DNA of 64,000 bases, taken from an uncultured Sinobacteraceae bacterium (GTDB lineage Bacteria > Pseudomonadota > Gammaproteobacteria > Nevskiales > Nevskiaceae). This document shows, in pieces, positions 19,895 to 28,707 of the stretch; position 1 is the first letter of the stretch, and each line of letters begins with the position of its first letter. The position numbers and the translations under genes are program-made. The stretch spans positions 124,001 to 188,000 of the forward strand of contig CAIJRD010000012.1 of the NCBI GenBank assembly GCA_903822975.1. Reading direction: 5' to 3'. A model generated the notes under the pieces. It was given only the letters and a program-made list of their open reading frames with translations, made no database searches and was not told the origin of the DNA.

Positions 19895-21175
19895 ATGTCG
19901 ACCCCCGAATCACCCGAAGTCGCCGCAACGCCGCGTCACGATTCGTTCGCCGCACTGCGCTATCCGGCGTTCCGCAACCTGATGGCCGGCGCCTTCCTGT
20001 TCACGATCGGCATCCAAATCCAGGAAGTCGTCATCGGCTACGAGCTGTACACGATGACGCATCAGCCGCTGGTGCTCGGCTTGATCGGTCTGGCCGAAGC
20101 AATCCCGTTCATTTCGCTGGCGCTGTTCGGCGGCTTGCTGGCAGACCGGCGCGACAAGCGGCGCCTGATCGTCGGCAGCGTGGCGTTCGTCGTACTTGGT
20201 TCGATCACTCTGCTGTGGGCCTTGTTGCCATCGACGCGCTTGTGGATGTCGAAGACGGTTTTGCTGGGCGTGATTTACGGCGTGATCGCGGCCTTCGGAC
20301 TGGCGCGTGGATTGTTTGCACCGGCCGCGAGTGCGATGAGCGCGTTTCTGGTGCCGCGCGAGCTGTATCCGAATTCCTCCGCCTGGCGCAGTACGGCCTG
20401 GCAGGCGGGCGCCATTCTCGGCCCGGTCAGCGCCGGCTTCCTGTACGCCGCGTTCGGATTGACCGCGACGCTGGCGCTGGTGATCGCGTTCTTCGTCGCC
20501 GCAGTCAGTCTGTTCGCGGTAATGCCGCCGCAGCCGCCGCGCGCGATTCCGGCCAACGAGGTGCAGGGCAATCTGTGGCAAAGCCTGCGCGAAGGCATCG
20601 ACTTTGTATGGAACACGCCGATCATCCTGTACGCGCTGTCGCTCGACATGTTCTCGGTGCTGTTCGGCGGCGTGGTCGCGATCCTGCCGGTGTTCGCCGC
20701 CGACATCCTGCAGGTGGGTCCGCAGGGGCTCGGCATCCTGCGTGCGGCGCCCTCGATCGGCGCGCTGCTGACGCTGCTGGTCTGCACGCGCTACCCGCCG
20801 ACGCGCAATGCCTGGCGCAATCTGTTGATCGCGGTTGCCGGCTTTGGCGTGATGTCGCTGACCTTCGGACTGTCGCGCTGGTTCTGGCTGTCGGTGGCGG
20901 CGCTGTTTGTCAGCGGCGCGTTCGACAGCATCAGCGTGGTCATCCGCAACACCATCCTGCAAGTGTTGCCGCCGGATCATCTGCGCGGTCGCGTGCTGTC
21001 GGTCAACAGCATCTTTATCAGCTCCTCCAATGAACTCGGCGCGTTCCAGGCCGGCACCTCCGCCTCGATTTTTGGGGCGACCCGCTCCGTGCTGCTGGGC
21101 GGCAGCATCACGCTGCTGATCGTCGGCTGGGTCTGGCGCCGCTCCGGCGCCCTGTTCAAGGTGCGGCTCGACTAG
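19895..21175 (+). CDS. Major facilitator superfamily transporter (MFS_3 / EntS-like)
   Basis: A 426-aa inner-membrane transporter with about 12 hydrophobic segments. The N-terminal pattern FAALRYPAFRNLMAGAFLFTIG and the loop GGLLADRRDKRRLIV (the MFS motif A between helices 2 and 3) match the MFS_3 family, which includes the enterobactin exporter EntS and many drug/metabolite exporters. It starts 21 bp after rsmI and may be co-transcribed, though function is unrelated. No SD is obvious. Substrate unknown; efflux is the likeliest direction. Confidence 0.88.
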   Translation: MSTPESPEVAATPRHDSFAALRYPAFRNLMAGAFLFTIGIQIQEVVIGYELYTMTHQPLVLGLIGLAEAIPFISLALFGGLLADRRDKRRLIVGSVAFVVLGSITLLWALLPSTRLWMSKTVLLGVIYGVIAAFGLARGLFAPAASAMSAFLVPRELYPNSSAWRSTAWQAGAILGPVSAGFLYAAFGLTATLALVIAFFVAAVSLFAVMPPQPPRAIPANEVQGNLWQSLREGIDFVWNTPIILYALSLDMFSVLFGGVVAILPVFAADILQVGPQGLGILRAAPSIGALLTLLVCTRYPPTRNAWRNLLIAVAGFGVMSLTFGLSRWFWLSVAALFVSGAFDSISVVIRNTILQVLPPDHLRGRVLSVNSIFISSSNELGAFQAGTSASIFGATRSVLLGGSITLLIVGWVWRRSGALFKVRLD

Positions 21176-21329
21176 CCGCCGCTAGGGTTTGCACGGATGT
21201 TCCGCGCAGTGTCCTGCAGGCTAAGCTTGCGTCATCCCACGGCCTCGCCGATCAACCCGCTACCACGCGGACCCGACGATGGCACGGAGGACGTGTCGCC
21301 CAAAGATCCAAAAAAAGGAATTCGAGCGG

Positions 21330-21845
21330 ATGCACTCCCAGGCCGCGACTGCAGAGGATCAGCTGCCACGGATTCGATGGCCGGCGCACTACGCGCCCGC
21401 GCACGCGCCGGTGCATGTGCGCAACGAAATCCAGATTGCGGCTGCGCCCGCCATCGTCTGGGCCTGGCTCACGCAGGCGCCGCGCTGGCCACAGTGGTAT
21501 CTGAATTCGCGCAATCTCAAAATCCTCCGTGGCAATGCCGCGCAACTCGAAAGCGGATCGCGTTTCGTCTGGACCACGTTCGGCGTGCGCATCACCTCCG
21601 AAGTTCAGGAATGTGTACCCGAAGCGCGTCTCGCCTGGGACGCGAAATCGCTCGGTGTTGACGCCTACCACGCCTGGCTGCTGACGCCGACCGCCGACGG
21701 CGGCTGCCATGTACTGACCGAGGAAACGCAGCACGGCTTCGTCGCCCGCAGCGGGGCCTGGCTGTTCCCGACGCGCATGCACCGTTTTCATCAGATCTGG
21801 CTCGAAGCCTTGCGCGACCGTGCGATGGGTGGCCCGCCGCGTTAA
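21330..21845 (+). CDS. SRPBCC (START-like) family protein
   Basis: A 171-aa protein with the helix-grip fold pattern: VRNEIQIAAAPAIVWAWLTQAPRWPQWY at the start, ending in a long C-terminal helix (FHQIWLEALRDRA). Such proteins bind hydrophobic ligands in a deep cavity (polyketide cyclase/dehydrase-like). I chose the ATG at 21330; an in-frame ATG at 21279 adds a basic stretch unlike the family. A minisatellite starts exactly at the stop codon. No catalytic motif is visible and the ligand is unknown. Confidence 0.75.
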   Translation: MHSQAATAEDQLPRIRWPAHYAPAHAPVHVRNEIQIAAAPAIVWAWLTQAPRWPQWYLNSRNLKILRGNAAQLESGSRFVWTTFGVRITSEVQECVPEARLAWDAKSLGVDAYHAWLLTPTADGGCHVLTEETQHGFVARSGAWLFPTRMHRFHQIWLEALRDRAMGGPPR

Positions 21846-21937
21846 GACCATTCAGACGGACCATCCAAACACGGGCAATCCAGATCGAAAATCCGGACAG
21901 ACCATTCAGACAGACCATCCAGACGGACCATCCAGAC
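21845..21937. repeat. 13-bp minisatellite (RGACCATYCARAC) starting at the SRPBCC stop codon
   Basis: Five good copies lie at 21845, 21858, 21899, 21912 and 21925. Two decayed 13-bp units (21871 and 21884) sit between them, followed by a 2-base slip. The first unit begins at the last base of the TAA stop. No open frame uses it. Confidence 0.75.
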
Positions 21938-22035
21938 AACGGCGGGCGAGCGTCAAGGCAGTTGCTCACTTTTGCATCGACGGCTGATTCAATGTCGAAT
22001 CGCCGACAGAAAACACAACGAGGAGGAGATTAACG

Positions 22036-23202
22036 ATGTCACTCAAACAACAGGCCGATGCTCTGCTGCAAGGCGCCACCGCGGCAGGCCAGGTTCCGGG
22101 TGTGGTGGCCATGGCGACCGATCGCAAGGGCACACTCTACGAAGGCGCCTTCGGCGTTCGCGCACTCGGCGCTGCTGCACCGATGACGCTCGACACGGTC
22201 TGCTGGATCGCCTCGATGACCAAGGCGCTGACCACCACCGCCGCGATGCAACTGATCGAACAAGGCCGCCTCGAACTCGATGGCGAAGCCGGGCGCTGGC
22301 TGCCGCGCTTGAAGGCCATGCAGGTGCTCACCGGCTTCGATGCTGACGGCAAGCCGCAGACCCGCGCGCCGAAGCGCGCGATCACCGTGCGGCACCTGCT
22401 CACGCACACCGCCGGCTTTGGCTACGAGTTCTTGAGCACCGACGTGCAGAAGCTGCAGGCGGCGCTGCAGATTCCGAGCATCGTCAGCGGCCAGCGGGTC
22501 AGCCTCGACATGCCGCTGCTGTTCGATCCTGGCGAACGCTGGGAATACGGCACCAACCTCGATTGGCTCGGACAGGTGGTCGAAGCGGTGTGCGGTGAAC
22601 GTCTCGGCGCTTACCTGCAACATCAGGTATTCGAGCCGCTCGGCATGCGCGACACCTCGTTCGCGCCGAACGCGTCGATGCGGTCGCGGCTCGCGAATCT
22701 GCATCAGCGCGGCACGGATGGAAAACTGGTGGCGATCGACCTCCAATGGCCGCAGGGCGATTTCGATGCCGGCGGCGCCGGCCTCTACGGCACGGCCGGC
22801 GACTATCTGAAATTCATCCGCATGTTGCTCAATCGTGGACAGGCCGATGGCGGCCGCGTGTTGAAGGAAGACACCGTTGCACTGATGTCGCAGAACCAGA
22901 TCGGCGCGCTCAACGTGTTGCCGGCCAAGTCCGCCGTTCCGTCACTGACCAACGACTTCCAGCTGCCGCCGGACAACCCGCAGAAATGGGGCTTGAGCTT
23001 CATGATCAACACGCTGCCGCTGCCGACTGGACGCGCCGCCGGCAGCCTGATGTGGGCGGGGCTTTCCAATTCGTACTACTGGATCGACCCCAGCAGCGGC
23101 GTCGGCGGTGTTTACCTGACACAGATCCTGCCGTTTCTGGACCTGCATTCGTTTCCCTTGTTCATGGGCTTCGAGAGCGCGGTCTATCGAAACCGCCAAT
23201 AG
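22036..23202 (+). CDS. Serine hydrolase of the beta-lactamase / penicillin-binding (class C-like) family
   Basis: A 388-aa protein with the SxxK catalytic motif SMTK (S60-K63) and the tyrosine motif in WEYGTNLDW (Y171). This pattern is typical of EstB-type carboxylesterases and 6-aminohexanoate-dimer hydrolase relatives rather than true beta-lactamases. There is no signal peptide, which argues for a cytoplasmic esterase. The start has an excellent SD (GAGGAGGAG). It is not obviously in an operon. Substrate unknown. Confidence 0.85.
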   Translation: MSLKQQADALLQGATAAGQVPGVVAMATDRKGTLYEGAFGVRALGAAAPMTLDTVCWIASMTKALTTTAAMQLIEQGRLELDGEAGRWLPRLKAMQVLTGFDADGKPQTRAPKRAITVRHLLTHTAGFGYEFLSTDVQKLQAALQIPSIVSGQRVSLDMPLLFDPGERWEYGTNLDWLGQVVEAVCGERLGAYLQHQVFEPLGMRDTSFAPNASMRSRLANLHQRGTDGKLVAIDLQWPQGDFDAGGAGLYGTAGDYLKFIRMLLNRGQADGGRVLKEDTVALMSQNQIGALNVLPAKSAVPSLTNDFQLPPDNPQKWGLSFMINTLPLPTGRAAGSLMWAGLSNSYYWIDPSSGVGGVYLTQILPFLDLHSFPLFMGFESAVYRNRQ

Positions 23203-23413
23203 CTCAGGCCCGCTCGCCTCATTCTTCGTTGACCGCTGCGCGTCAAACGACGAAAACGCGTTTCCGGCTTGGCGTTGCAGCTCAAGCGTCGCCGCCTCGT
23301 TCGTTCGAGCGGCGCCGCTTGGTTCGTACCGTCGATGAAAACGGCGCAGTCAAATCGCTTTGCATGCGTTACGACTTGAAGTATTCCCGTTGCGTTGTTT
23401 GAGGAGCCAGCAC

Positions 23414-23890
23414 ATGAGTCGTTCAGGCACGAAGCAAGATTCGCCGGCCTCGAAGCTGATCACGGACAAGATCGCCGAGCTGGGCGACTGGCGCGGCGCA
23501 ACGCTCGAACGAATGCGTGAATGGATTCTGCAAGCCGATCCGGATGCCATCGAAGAATGGAAGTGGATGGGCACCCCGGTGTGGTCGCATGACGGAATCC
23601 TTTGCACCGGCGAAACCTACAAGCAGGTGGTGAAGCTGACCTTCGCCAAGGGCGCTGCGCTGGATGACCCATCCCATCTGTTCAACGCCAGCCTCGACGG
23701 CAACGTGCGCCGCGCCATCGACATTCGCGAGCACGACGTGATCGATGCCGCCGCCTTCAAGGCACTGATCCGTGCGGCGGTTGAGTTCAACGTTCGCAGC
23801 AAATCCAAGCCGAAGCCGATGCCGAAGCCGAAGCCGATGCCGAAGCCGAAGCCGAAGCCGAAGCCGAAATCTACGAAAGCAGATTCTTGA
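23414..23890 (+). CDS. DUF1801 domain protein with a Lys-Pro repeat tail
   Basis: A 158-aa protein starting at 23414 (GAGGAG 8 nt upstream). The core (residues ~15-125), with EEWKWMGTPVWSHDGILCTGETYKQVVKLTF, matches the DUF1801/YdhG-like fold, whose function is unknown. The last ~25 residues are a KPKPMP-type repeat encoded by a 6-bp tandem array (23807-23868), giving a stiff, highly basic tail that could bind nucleic acid or membranes. The tail length probably varies by slippage without breaking the frame, since the unit is 6 bp. Confidence 0.82.
   Translation: MSRSGTKQDSPASKLITDKIAELGDWRGATLERMREWILQADPDAIEEWKWMGTPVWSHDGILCTGETYKQVVKLTFAKGAALDDPSHLFNASLDGNVRRAIDIREHDVIDAAAFKALIRAAVEFNVRSKSKPKPMPKPKPMPKPKPKPKPKSTKADS
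23807..23868 (+). repeat. In-frame hexanucleotide array (AAGCCG) coding a Lys-Pro tail
   Basis: About ten 6-bp units AAGCCG, two with ATGCCG, sit at the 3' end of the DUF1801 gene. Gain or loss of units keeps frame and changes only tail length. Confidence 0.8.
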
Positions 23891-24094
23891 GCGCGCAATT
23901 TAATCGGAGATGTGTCGACGCTCGATTGAAGCAGCGCCACGTGAGCTGGTTCACCGAACGTCGAGGTCGGCATCGCACGGTCCCTTTCGCAAGCTTGCGA
24001 TCGATAGGCTAAGAATGGTGTTTCGAGACGTCGAAGCAAGCAGGCGCACAGCACTCCGAGCGCCGGACGCCGACACAAACAGGGAGACACGAAT

Positions 24095-24574
24095 ATGACC
24101 CGCAACGAACGCCTCACCGCAAACTTCGACGGCAACTTTGTTGTGTTCCTGATCGGGATGCGCATCAACCAGCCCTGGCGGATCAACAAGTGGTTTCCGG
24201 TGGCGCAAGCGATGCCCCGCATGATCAAGGAACTCGCTGCGAATCCGCAGTTGGGCTTCGTCCACGCGGAGGCCTGGTTCGGCCGAACAACCATCATGTT
24301 GCAGTACTGGCGCAGCCTCGATCAGTTGCTGGCTTACGCGCGCGACAAACAGGCCGACCACCTGCCCGCCTGGCGCGCGTTCAATCAGGCGGTGGGCACC
24401 AGTGGCACGGTCGGCGTCTGGCACGAGACCTACCTCGCGTCGCCGGGCACTTACGAGAACATCTACGTCAACATGCCGCCGTTCGGTCTTGGCAAGGCGG
24501 GCACATTGGCACCGGCAATCGGTGCCCGCGAATCAGCCGACGCGCGAATCAAGCATCGGATTGATACCGCATGA
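24095..24574 (+). CDS. DUF4188 (monooxygenase-like) domain protein
   Basis: A 159-aa protein of the DUF4188 family. The pattern NFVVFLIGMRINQPWRINKWFPV, then ARDKQADHLPAWRAFN and WHETY, is what I recognise for this ferredoxin-like group, whose biochemical role is not established. GGGAGA precedes the ATG. Its stop overlaps the start of the UDG-like gene by 4 bases (ATGA at 24571), so the two are translationally coupled. That ties an uncharacterised protein to a DNA-glycosylase-like partner. Confidence 0.78.
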   Translation: MTRNERLTANFDGNFVVFLIGMRINQPWRINKWFPVAQAMPRMIKELAANPQLGFVHAEAWFGRTTIMLQYWRSLDQLLAYARDKQADHLPAWRAFNQAVGTSGTVGVWHETYLASPGTYENIYVNMPPFGLGKAGTLAPAIGARESADARIKHRIDTA

Positions 24575-25149
24575 GTTCACTGACACGCCTGCTTGAACGT
24601 GTGCGCGCCTGCGAGTTGTGCGCTGCGAGTCTGCCGCTCGGGATTCGTCCGATCGTCCAATGTCACGGCGCGGCACGCATCCTGATCGCCGGCCAGGCGC
24701 CCGGTGCCAAGGTTCACCAGTCGGGCATTCCGTTCGATGATGCGAGTGGCGATCGACTACGCCTGTGGCTGGGTGTGTCGCGCGAAACGTTTTACGACGC
24801 ACGCAAGATCGCGCTGCTGCCGATGGGCTTTTGCTATCCCGGCACCGGCGCGTCGGGCGATCTGCCGCCGCGCACCGAATGCGCGCCGGCCTGGCGCAGC
24901 GAACTGCTCGCACATTTGAAAAACCTGCAGCTGACGCTGGTGATCGGTCAGTACGCGCAGGCTTATCATTTGCCGACGGCAGGCGATTCGGTAACGGCCG
25001 TCGTGCAGTCCTGGCGCGCGCATTGGCCAGCCGTCGTGCCGCTGCCACATCCAAGTCCGCGCAACAATCGCTGGCTGGTGCAGAACCCCTGGTTCGAGCG
25101 CGAGCTGCTACCCGAGTTGCAGCGGCGCGTGGCAGAAGTGCTGCATTGA
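24571..25149 (+). CDS. Uracil-DNA glycosylase-family protein
   Basis: A 192-aa protein of the UDG superfamily. Motif 1 appears as GQAPG (41-45), close to the GEAPG of families 4 and 5, and motif 2 as HPSPRN (about 160-165). Family 4/5 enzymes use four cysteines for a 4Fe-4S cluster. Here only C14/C17 look placed for that role, so a cluster is doubtful. GQAPG lacks the acidic residue of the classical motif, so glycosylase activity is uncertain. It is coupled to the DUF4188 gene by an ATGA overlap, and a 12-bp tandem array begins at its stop codon. Confidence 0.8.
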   Translation: MSSLTRLLERVRACELCAASLPLGIRPIVQCHGAARILIAGQAPGAKVHQSGIPFDDASGDRLRLWLGVSRETFYDARKIALLPMGFCYPGTGASGDLPPRTECAPAWRSELLAHLKNLQLTLVIGQYAQAYHLPTAGDSVTAVVQSWRAHWPAVVPLPHPSPRNNRWLVQNPWFERELLPELQRRVAEVLH

Positions 25150-25194
25150 AACGGGATTTGAAACGGGACTGGAAACGGGACTGGAAACGGAATC
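25147..25194. repeat. 12-bp minisatellite beginning at the UDG-like stop codon
   Basis: Four 12-bp units of consensus (T/G)GAAACGGGACT run from 25147 to 25194, and the first contains the TGA stop itself. Degenerate continuation is visible to about 25240. Confidence 0.8.
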
Positions 25195-25254
25195 TGGACC
25201 TAGATTGGAACCAGTCTCGAAAACAGACATGGAAGCAGGATTGAGGACGCGCGC

Positions 25255-25500
25255 ATGTTGCAAATGAGACCGGGCTGCGAGTGCTGCGATGTGGATCTGC
25301 CACCGGATTCGGCCGATGCGCGCATCTGCTCGTTCGAGTGCACGTTTTGCGCAGACTGCGCCGAACACAAGCTCGCCGGCCGCTGTCCGAATTGCGACGG
25401 TGAATTGCGGGCGCGTCCGCGTCGCGCGGCGGACAAACTCGCGAACACGCCTGCTTCGCGCGAGCGCATATTCAAACCCGGCGGCTGCACCAGCCTGTAG
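25255..25500 (+). CDS. DUF1272 zinc-ribbon-like small protein
   Basis: An 81-aa Cys-rich protein. CECCDVDLPPDSADARICSFECTFCADC...GRCPNCDGEL contains nine cysteines in the CxxC-type spacing of the DUF1272 family and probably binds zinc. The ATG has a GAGGA site upstream. Function of the family is unknown. It stands between the UDG-like gene and the second SRPBCC gene on the same strand. Confidence 0.85.
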   Translation: MLQMRPGCECCDVDLPPDSADARICSFECTFCADCAEHKLAGRCPNCDGELRARPRRAADKLANTPASRERIFKPGGCTSL

Positions 25501-25681
25501 GCTCTTAAGGCGAGCAACGGCCCATCGGAGACCAGCGGCAGAGCCTTGTCGTCTTTGCGTCGTCGCCCGACCATCGCCGATGCCCGATCCCCCCGGATCG
25601 ATTTCGTCGAGCGCTTGTCGATTTTAGTAGTCCTCGAACGTCGCTAAGCATGAGGATCGTCCTCTGACTAGGAGATAGAAC

Positions 25682-26128
25682 ATGTCCAGCAACAGTGTCC
25701 GGTTACATCGTGTTTTGCGGTCCACACCCGAGCGCATCTATCGTGCATTCCTCGACGCGGATGCATTTCCGAAGTGGCTACCGCCGCATGGCTTTACTGG
25801 CAAGGTGCATCAGATGGATGCCCGCGTTGGCGGCCGCTTCAAGATGTCGTTCAGCAACTTCAGCAGCGGCAACAGCCACCATTTCGGCGGCGAATACCGC
25901 GAACTGGTGCCAGGCGAACGCATCCGCTACAGCAGCGTGTTCGATGATCCGAACCTGCCCGGCGAGATGCAGACGACCATCAGCCTGCGGAAAGTTTCCT
26001 GCGGCACCGATGTGGAGATCGTGCAGGAAGGCATTCCGCCGATGATTCCGGTGGAGAACTGCTATCTCGGTTGGCAGGAGTCGCTGCAACTGCTGGCCCT
26101 GCTGGTGGAGGCCGAAGTTCCCGGCTGA
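25682..26128 (+). CDS. SRPBCC family protein (AHSA1/CalC-like)
   Basis: A 148-aa START-like protein: RLHRVLRSTPERIYRAFLDADAFPKWLPPHGFTG is the AHSA1/CalC-type N-terminus, and the C-terminal helix follows GWQESLQLLALLVE. Proteins of this type bind small hydrophobic ligands or act as co-chaperone-like modules. The SD is AGGAGA (25672-25677), 5 nt before the ATG. It is distinct in sequence from the other SRPBCC protein upstream. A 12-bp array starts about 46 bp after the stop. Ligand unknown. Confidence 0.85.
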   Translation: MSSNSVRLHRVLRSTPERIYRAFLDADAFPKWLPPHGFTGKVHQMDARVGGRFKMSFSNFSSGNSHHFGGEYRELVPGERIRYSSVFDDPNLPGEMQTTISLRKVSCGTDVEIVQEGIPPMIPVENCYLGWQESLQLLALLVEAEVPG

Positions 26129-26174
26129 TCTACAGCGATCGTCATCGCGCGCGGCTGACGACGCAGCCGCGCGC

Positions 26175-26246
26175 GTGACCAGACCCGTGACCAGACCCGT
26201 GACCAGACCCGTGACCAGACCCGTGACCTGACCCGTGACCTGACCC
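26175..26246. repeat. 12-bp minisatellite, six units of GTGACC(A/T)GACCC
   Basis: Six exact 12-bp units run in one phase. The first four have A and the last two T at position 7. They lie 46 bp after the SRPBCC stop. The rest of the 341-bp gap up to the VOC gene holds a short imperfect hairpin near 26250-26275 and no gene. Confidence 0.88.
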
Positions 26247-26469
26247 GGCATCGCGAACGCCCGACAACACTGTCGAGCGGGCGTAGAATTTCGCGTAATC
26301 GAAGGTGGTGGCGCCGATGCGATGGCACGGCCAACAACCTGGCGGGCACAGGGCATCGGCCATTTGTTTCGACGAAGCCACGCGTGATGACATCGGCTCG
26401 CCACCTGCGCCCTCGGCTACGACAACAGCGGCGACTACAACATCAACCAATCGGTACCGGAGTTGAACG

Positions 26470-26844
26470 ATGAACGCGAGCGTTTCGGAAATCGGCCAAA
26501 TCGCAATCACGGTGAGCGATGTCGATCTGGCCTTGAAGTTTTATCGCGATGCACTGGGTCTGCAGTTCCTGTTCAGCCCGGCACCGACGCTGGCGTTTCT
26601 GGCGGCAGGTCCGGTGCGCATCATGCTCAGCACGCCGCAGGGCGCGGGCGCGGTCGGCGCCAATTCGATTCTGTATTTCAAGGTTGCCGACATCGAGTCG
26701 GTCTATGCCGAAATCCTTGGCCGTGGCGCGCGCGGTGAGCGCGCGCCGCAGCTCGCGGCACAACTGCCCGACCATGCGCTGTGGACCGGCTTTCTGCGCG
26801 ATCCAGATGGCAATCTGGTCGGGCTGATGGAAGAGAAGCGCTGA
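26470..26844 (+). CDS. VOC superfamily (glyoxalase/bleomycin-resistance-like) protein
   Basis: A 124-aa protein with the VOC beta-alpha-beta-beta-beta repeats: IGQIAITVSDVDLALKFYRDALGLQFLF at the start and FLRDPDGNLVGLMEE at the end, the second giving the usual metal-ligand glutamate. Members bind a metal and act on vicinal-oxygen substrates or sequester drugs. GGAG lies 7 nt before the ATG. No context suggests a substrate. Confidence 0.85.
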   Translation: MNASVSEIGQIAITVSDVDLALKFYRDALGLQFLFSPAPTLAFLAAGPVRIMLSTPQGAGAVGANSILYFKVADIESVYAEILGRGARGERAPQLAAQLPDHALWTGFLRDPDGNLVGLMEEKR

Positions 26845-27059
26845 CCCAAGTGCTGCGCTGGGCAGTCGCGATGACCTCGTAACGGTCGCGGCGACAAGCG
26901 CGCGGCGCTCGGCATCCCTGCGCGGCGCCGGCCTCCGTGCGGAGGTCTCCGCGGAGCGCGAAAATAATGGCTTCGCATCTGCAGGCCGCAGCAGCGCGGC
27001 GACGCGACGTTTAAGATCAAACCCTTCGTTCACACCACCGATCAGCGCCCAAGGTCTCG

Positions 27060-28484
27060 ATGCAGCCTTCGATGTCAGCCGCTCAACCACAGGCCTCGCT
27101 GCCGGCCAGCGCACTGCGTGAACTCGCGCAGATCCTCACGCCTGCGCGGCTGCTGCTCGATCCATCCGAACGGCTTGCGTACGGCTACGACAACAGCCGG
27201 CGCGTGGCGATGCCGCAGGCGGTTGCGCTTGTGCAGTCGGCGGAAGAAGTACAGGCGCTGGTCGCGGTGTGCCATGCGCACGGGATTCCGCTGGTCGCGC
27301 GTGGGCGCGGCACCAATACCACCGGCGCGGCGGTCCCGATTGCCGGCGGGCTGGTGCTGTCGATGGAGCGGATGAATCGCATCCTGCGCGTTTCGCCCGG
27401 CGATCGCCTGATCGAGTGCGAAGCCGGCACGCTGAATTCAGACGTACAGGCCGCGGCGAAACCGCATGGACTGTTCTGGGCGCCGGACCCGAGCAGCGCC
27501 GGCTATTCCAGTGTCGGCGGCAATCTCGCCTGCAATGCCGGCGGTCCACATGCGGTGAAGTACGGCACTGCGCGCGACAACATCCTCGGCCTGCACGCGA
27601 TCACCGGCGATGGCCGCGCGATTCAAGCCGGCTGCTACACCACCAAGGGCGTGGTCGGTTACGACCTGACGCGCTTGATCGTCGGCAGCGAAGGGACGCT
27701 GGCACTGATCACGCGCGCCGCCTTGAAGTTGCTGCCGCTGCCGCAGACGCGCCGCCTGCTGCGCGCGACCTATCGCGATGTCGCATCCGCCGCCGCCGCC
27801 GTCGCGCGGCTGATGTCGCAGCCGGCCATTCCGAGCAGCCTCGAATTTCTCGACGGCGAAGCGGTGCGACTGGCGCAGGCCTATCGCGACTGCGGCTTGC
27901 CGGCCGATGCCGGCAGCCTGCTGCTGATCGAAGCCGACGGCAGCGAGGCCACGATCGCCGCTGCCGTTGCAGCACTCAGCGAGGCTGCGCAGGGCGATGG
28001 TCTGATCGATCTGCGTGCCGCCGGCAGTGCTGCGGAAACCGAGCAGTTGTGGGCCGCGCGCAAGGCGCTGTCGCCCGCGCTGCGCTCGCTGGCGCCGAAG
28101 AAGGTCAACGAAGATGTGGCCGTACCGGTGACGCGATTGCCGGAACTGGTTGATGGTGTTGCGCAGTTGTCGCGCAAGCATGAAATCCTTATCGTCACCT
28201 TCGGCCACGCCGGTAACGGCAATCTGCACGTGAACCTGCTGGCCGATCCGGACGATCCCAAGCAGATGGCGGCGATCAAGCGCTGCCTCGACGACGTGTT
28301 CCGGCTGGTGCTGAGCCTGGAGGGCACGCTCTCCGGCGAGCACGGCGTCGGCATCGACAAGCGCGACTATGTCGCCTGGGAAATTCCGGAAACCACACTC
28401 GCGCTGATGCGCGAACTCAAGCGCGTGTTCGATCCGAAAGGCATTCTGAATCCGGGCAAGGCGATCCCCGACGCGCCGAACTAA
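27060..28484 (+). CDS. FAD-linked oxidase, glycolate oxidase GlcD / D-lactate dehydrogenase-like
   Basis: A 474-aa flavoprotein. The PCMH-type FAD domain (about residues 50-230) shows PLVARGRGTNTTGAAVP and FWAPDPSSAGYSSVGGNLACNAGG. The C-terminal FAD-oxidase domain contains the conserved FGHAGNGNLHVN and SGEHGVGIDK motifs. It would oxidise a 2-hydroxy acid (glycolate, D-lactate or similar) and pass electrons to an acceptor. The glcE and glcF partners of glycolate oxidase are not adjacent, so a stand-alone D-2-hydroxyacid dehydrogenase is at least as likely. A second in-frame ATG lies at 27072. A 35-bp tandem array begins 31 bp after the stop. Confidence 0.88.
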   Translation: MQPSMSAAQPQASLPASALRELAQILTPARLLLDPSERLAYGYDNSRRVAMPQAVALVQSAEEVQALVAVCHAHGIPLVARGRGTNTTGAAVPIAGGLVLSMERMNRILRVSPGDRLIECEAGTLNSDVQAAAKPHGLFWAPDPSSAGYSSVGGNLACNAGGPHAVKYGTARDNILGLHAITGDGRAIQAGCYTTKGVVGYDLTRLIVGSEGTLALITRAALKLLPLPQTRRLLRATYRDVASAAAAVARLMSQPAIPSSLEFLDGEAVRLAQAYRDCGLPADAGSLLLIEADGSEATIAAAVAALSEAAQGDGLIDLRAAGSAAETEQLWAARKALSPALRSLAPKKVNEDVAVPVTRLPELVDGVAQLSRKHEILIVTFGHAGNGNLHVNLLADPDDPKQMAAIKRCLDDVFRLVLSLEGTLSGEHGVGIDKRDYVAWEIPETTLALMRELKRVFDPKGILNPGKAIPDAPN

Positions 28485-28514
28485 GGCGTTTCACTTCGTT
28501 CGATGGCCATCGGA

Positions 28515-28640
28515 CCATCGCAGTCGTCGTTGGATCGATGTCATCGGAGGTCTATCGCAGTCGCCAATTGATCGATGGCAGCGGGTCCATCGCAGTCGCC
28601 TATTGATCGATGGCAGCGGGTCTGTCGCAGTCGCCCAATT
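28515..28640. repeat. 35-bp minisatellite, about 3.5 units, after the GlcD-like gene
   Basis: Units start at 28515 (37 bp, diverged), 28552 (35 bp), 28587 (35 bp) and 28622 (partial), each beginning C(C/T)(A/G)TCGCAGTCG and containing GATCGATGGCAGCGGGT. The two central copies are nearly identical. The array occupies most of the gap between the convergent GlcD-like and chpC genes. Confidence 0.85.
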
Positions 28641-28707
28641 CGCACGCAAGGATCTCAGCCGACGACGCACAGCGACGCGCACGAGGCACGTCCACACCGA
28701 TGCAGCG

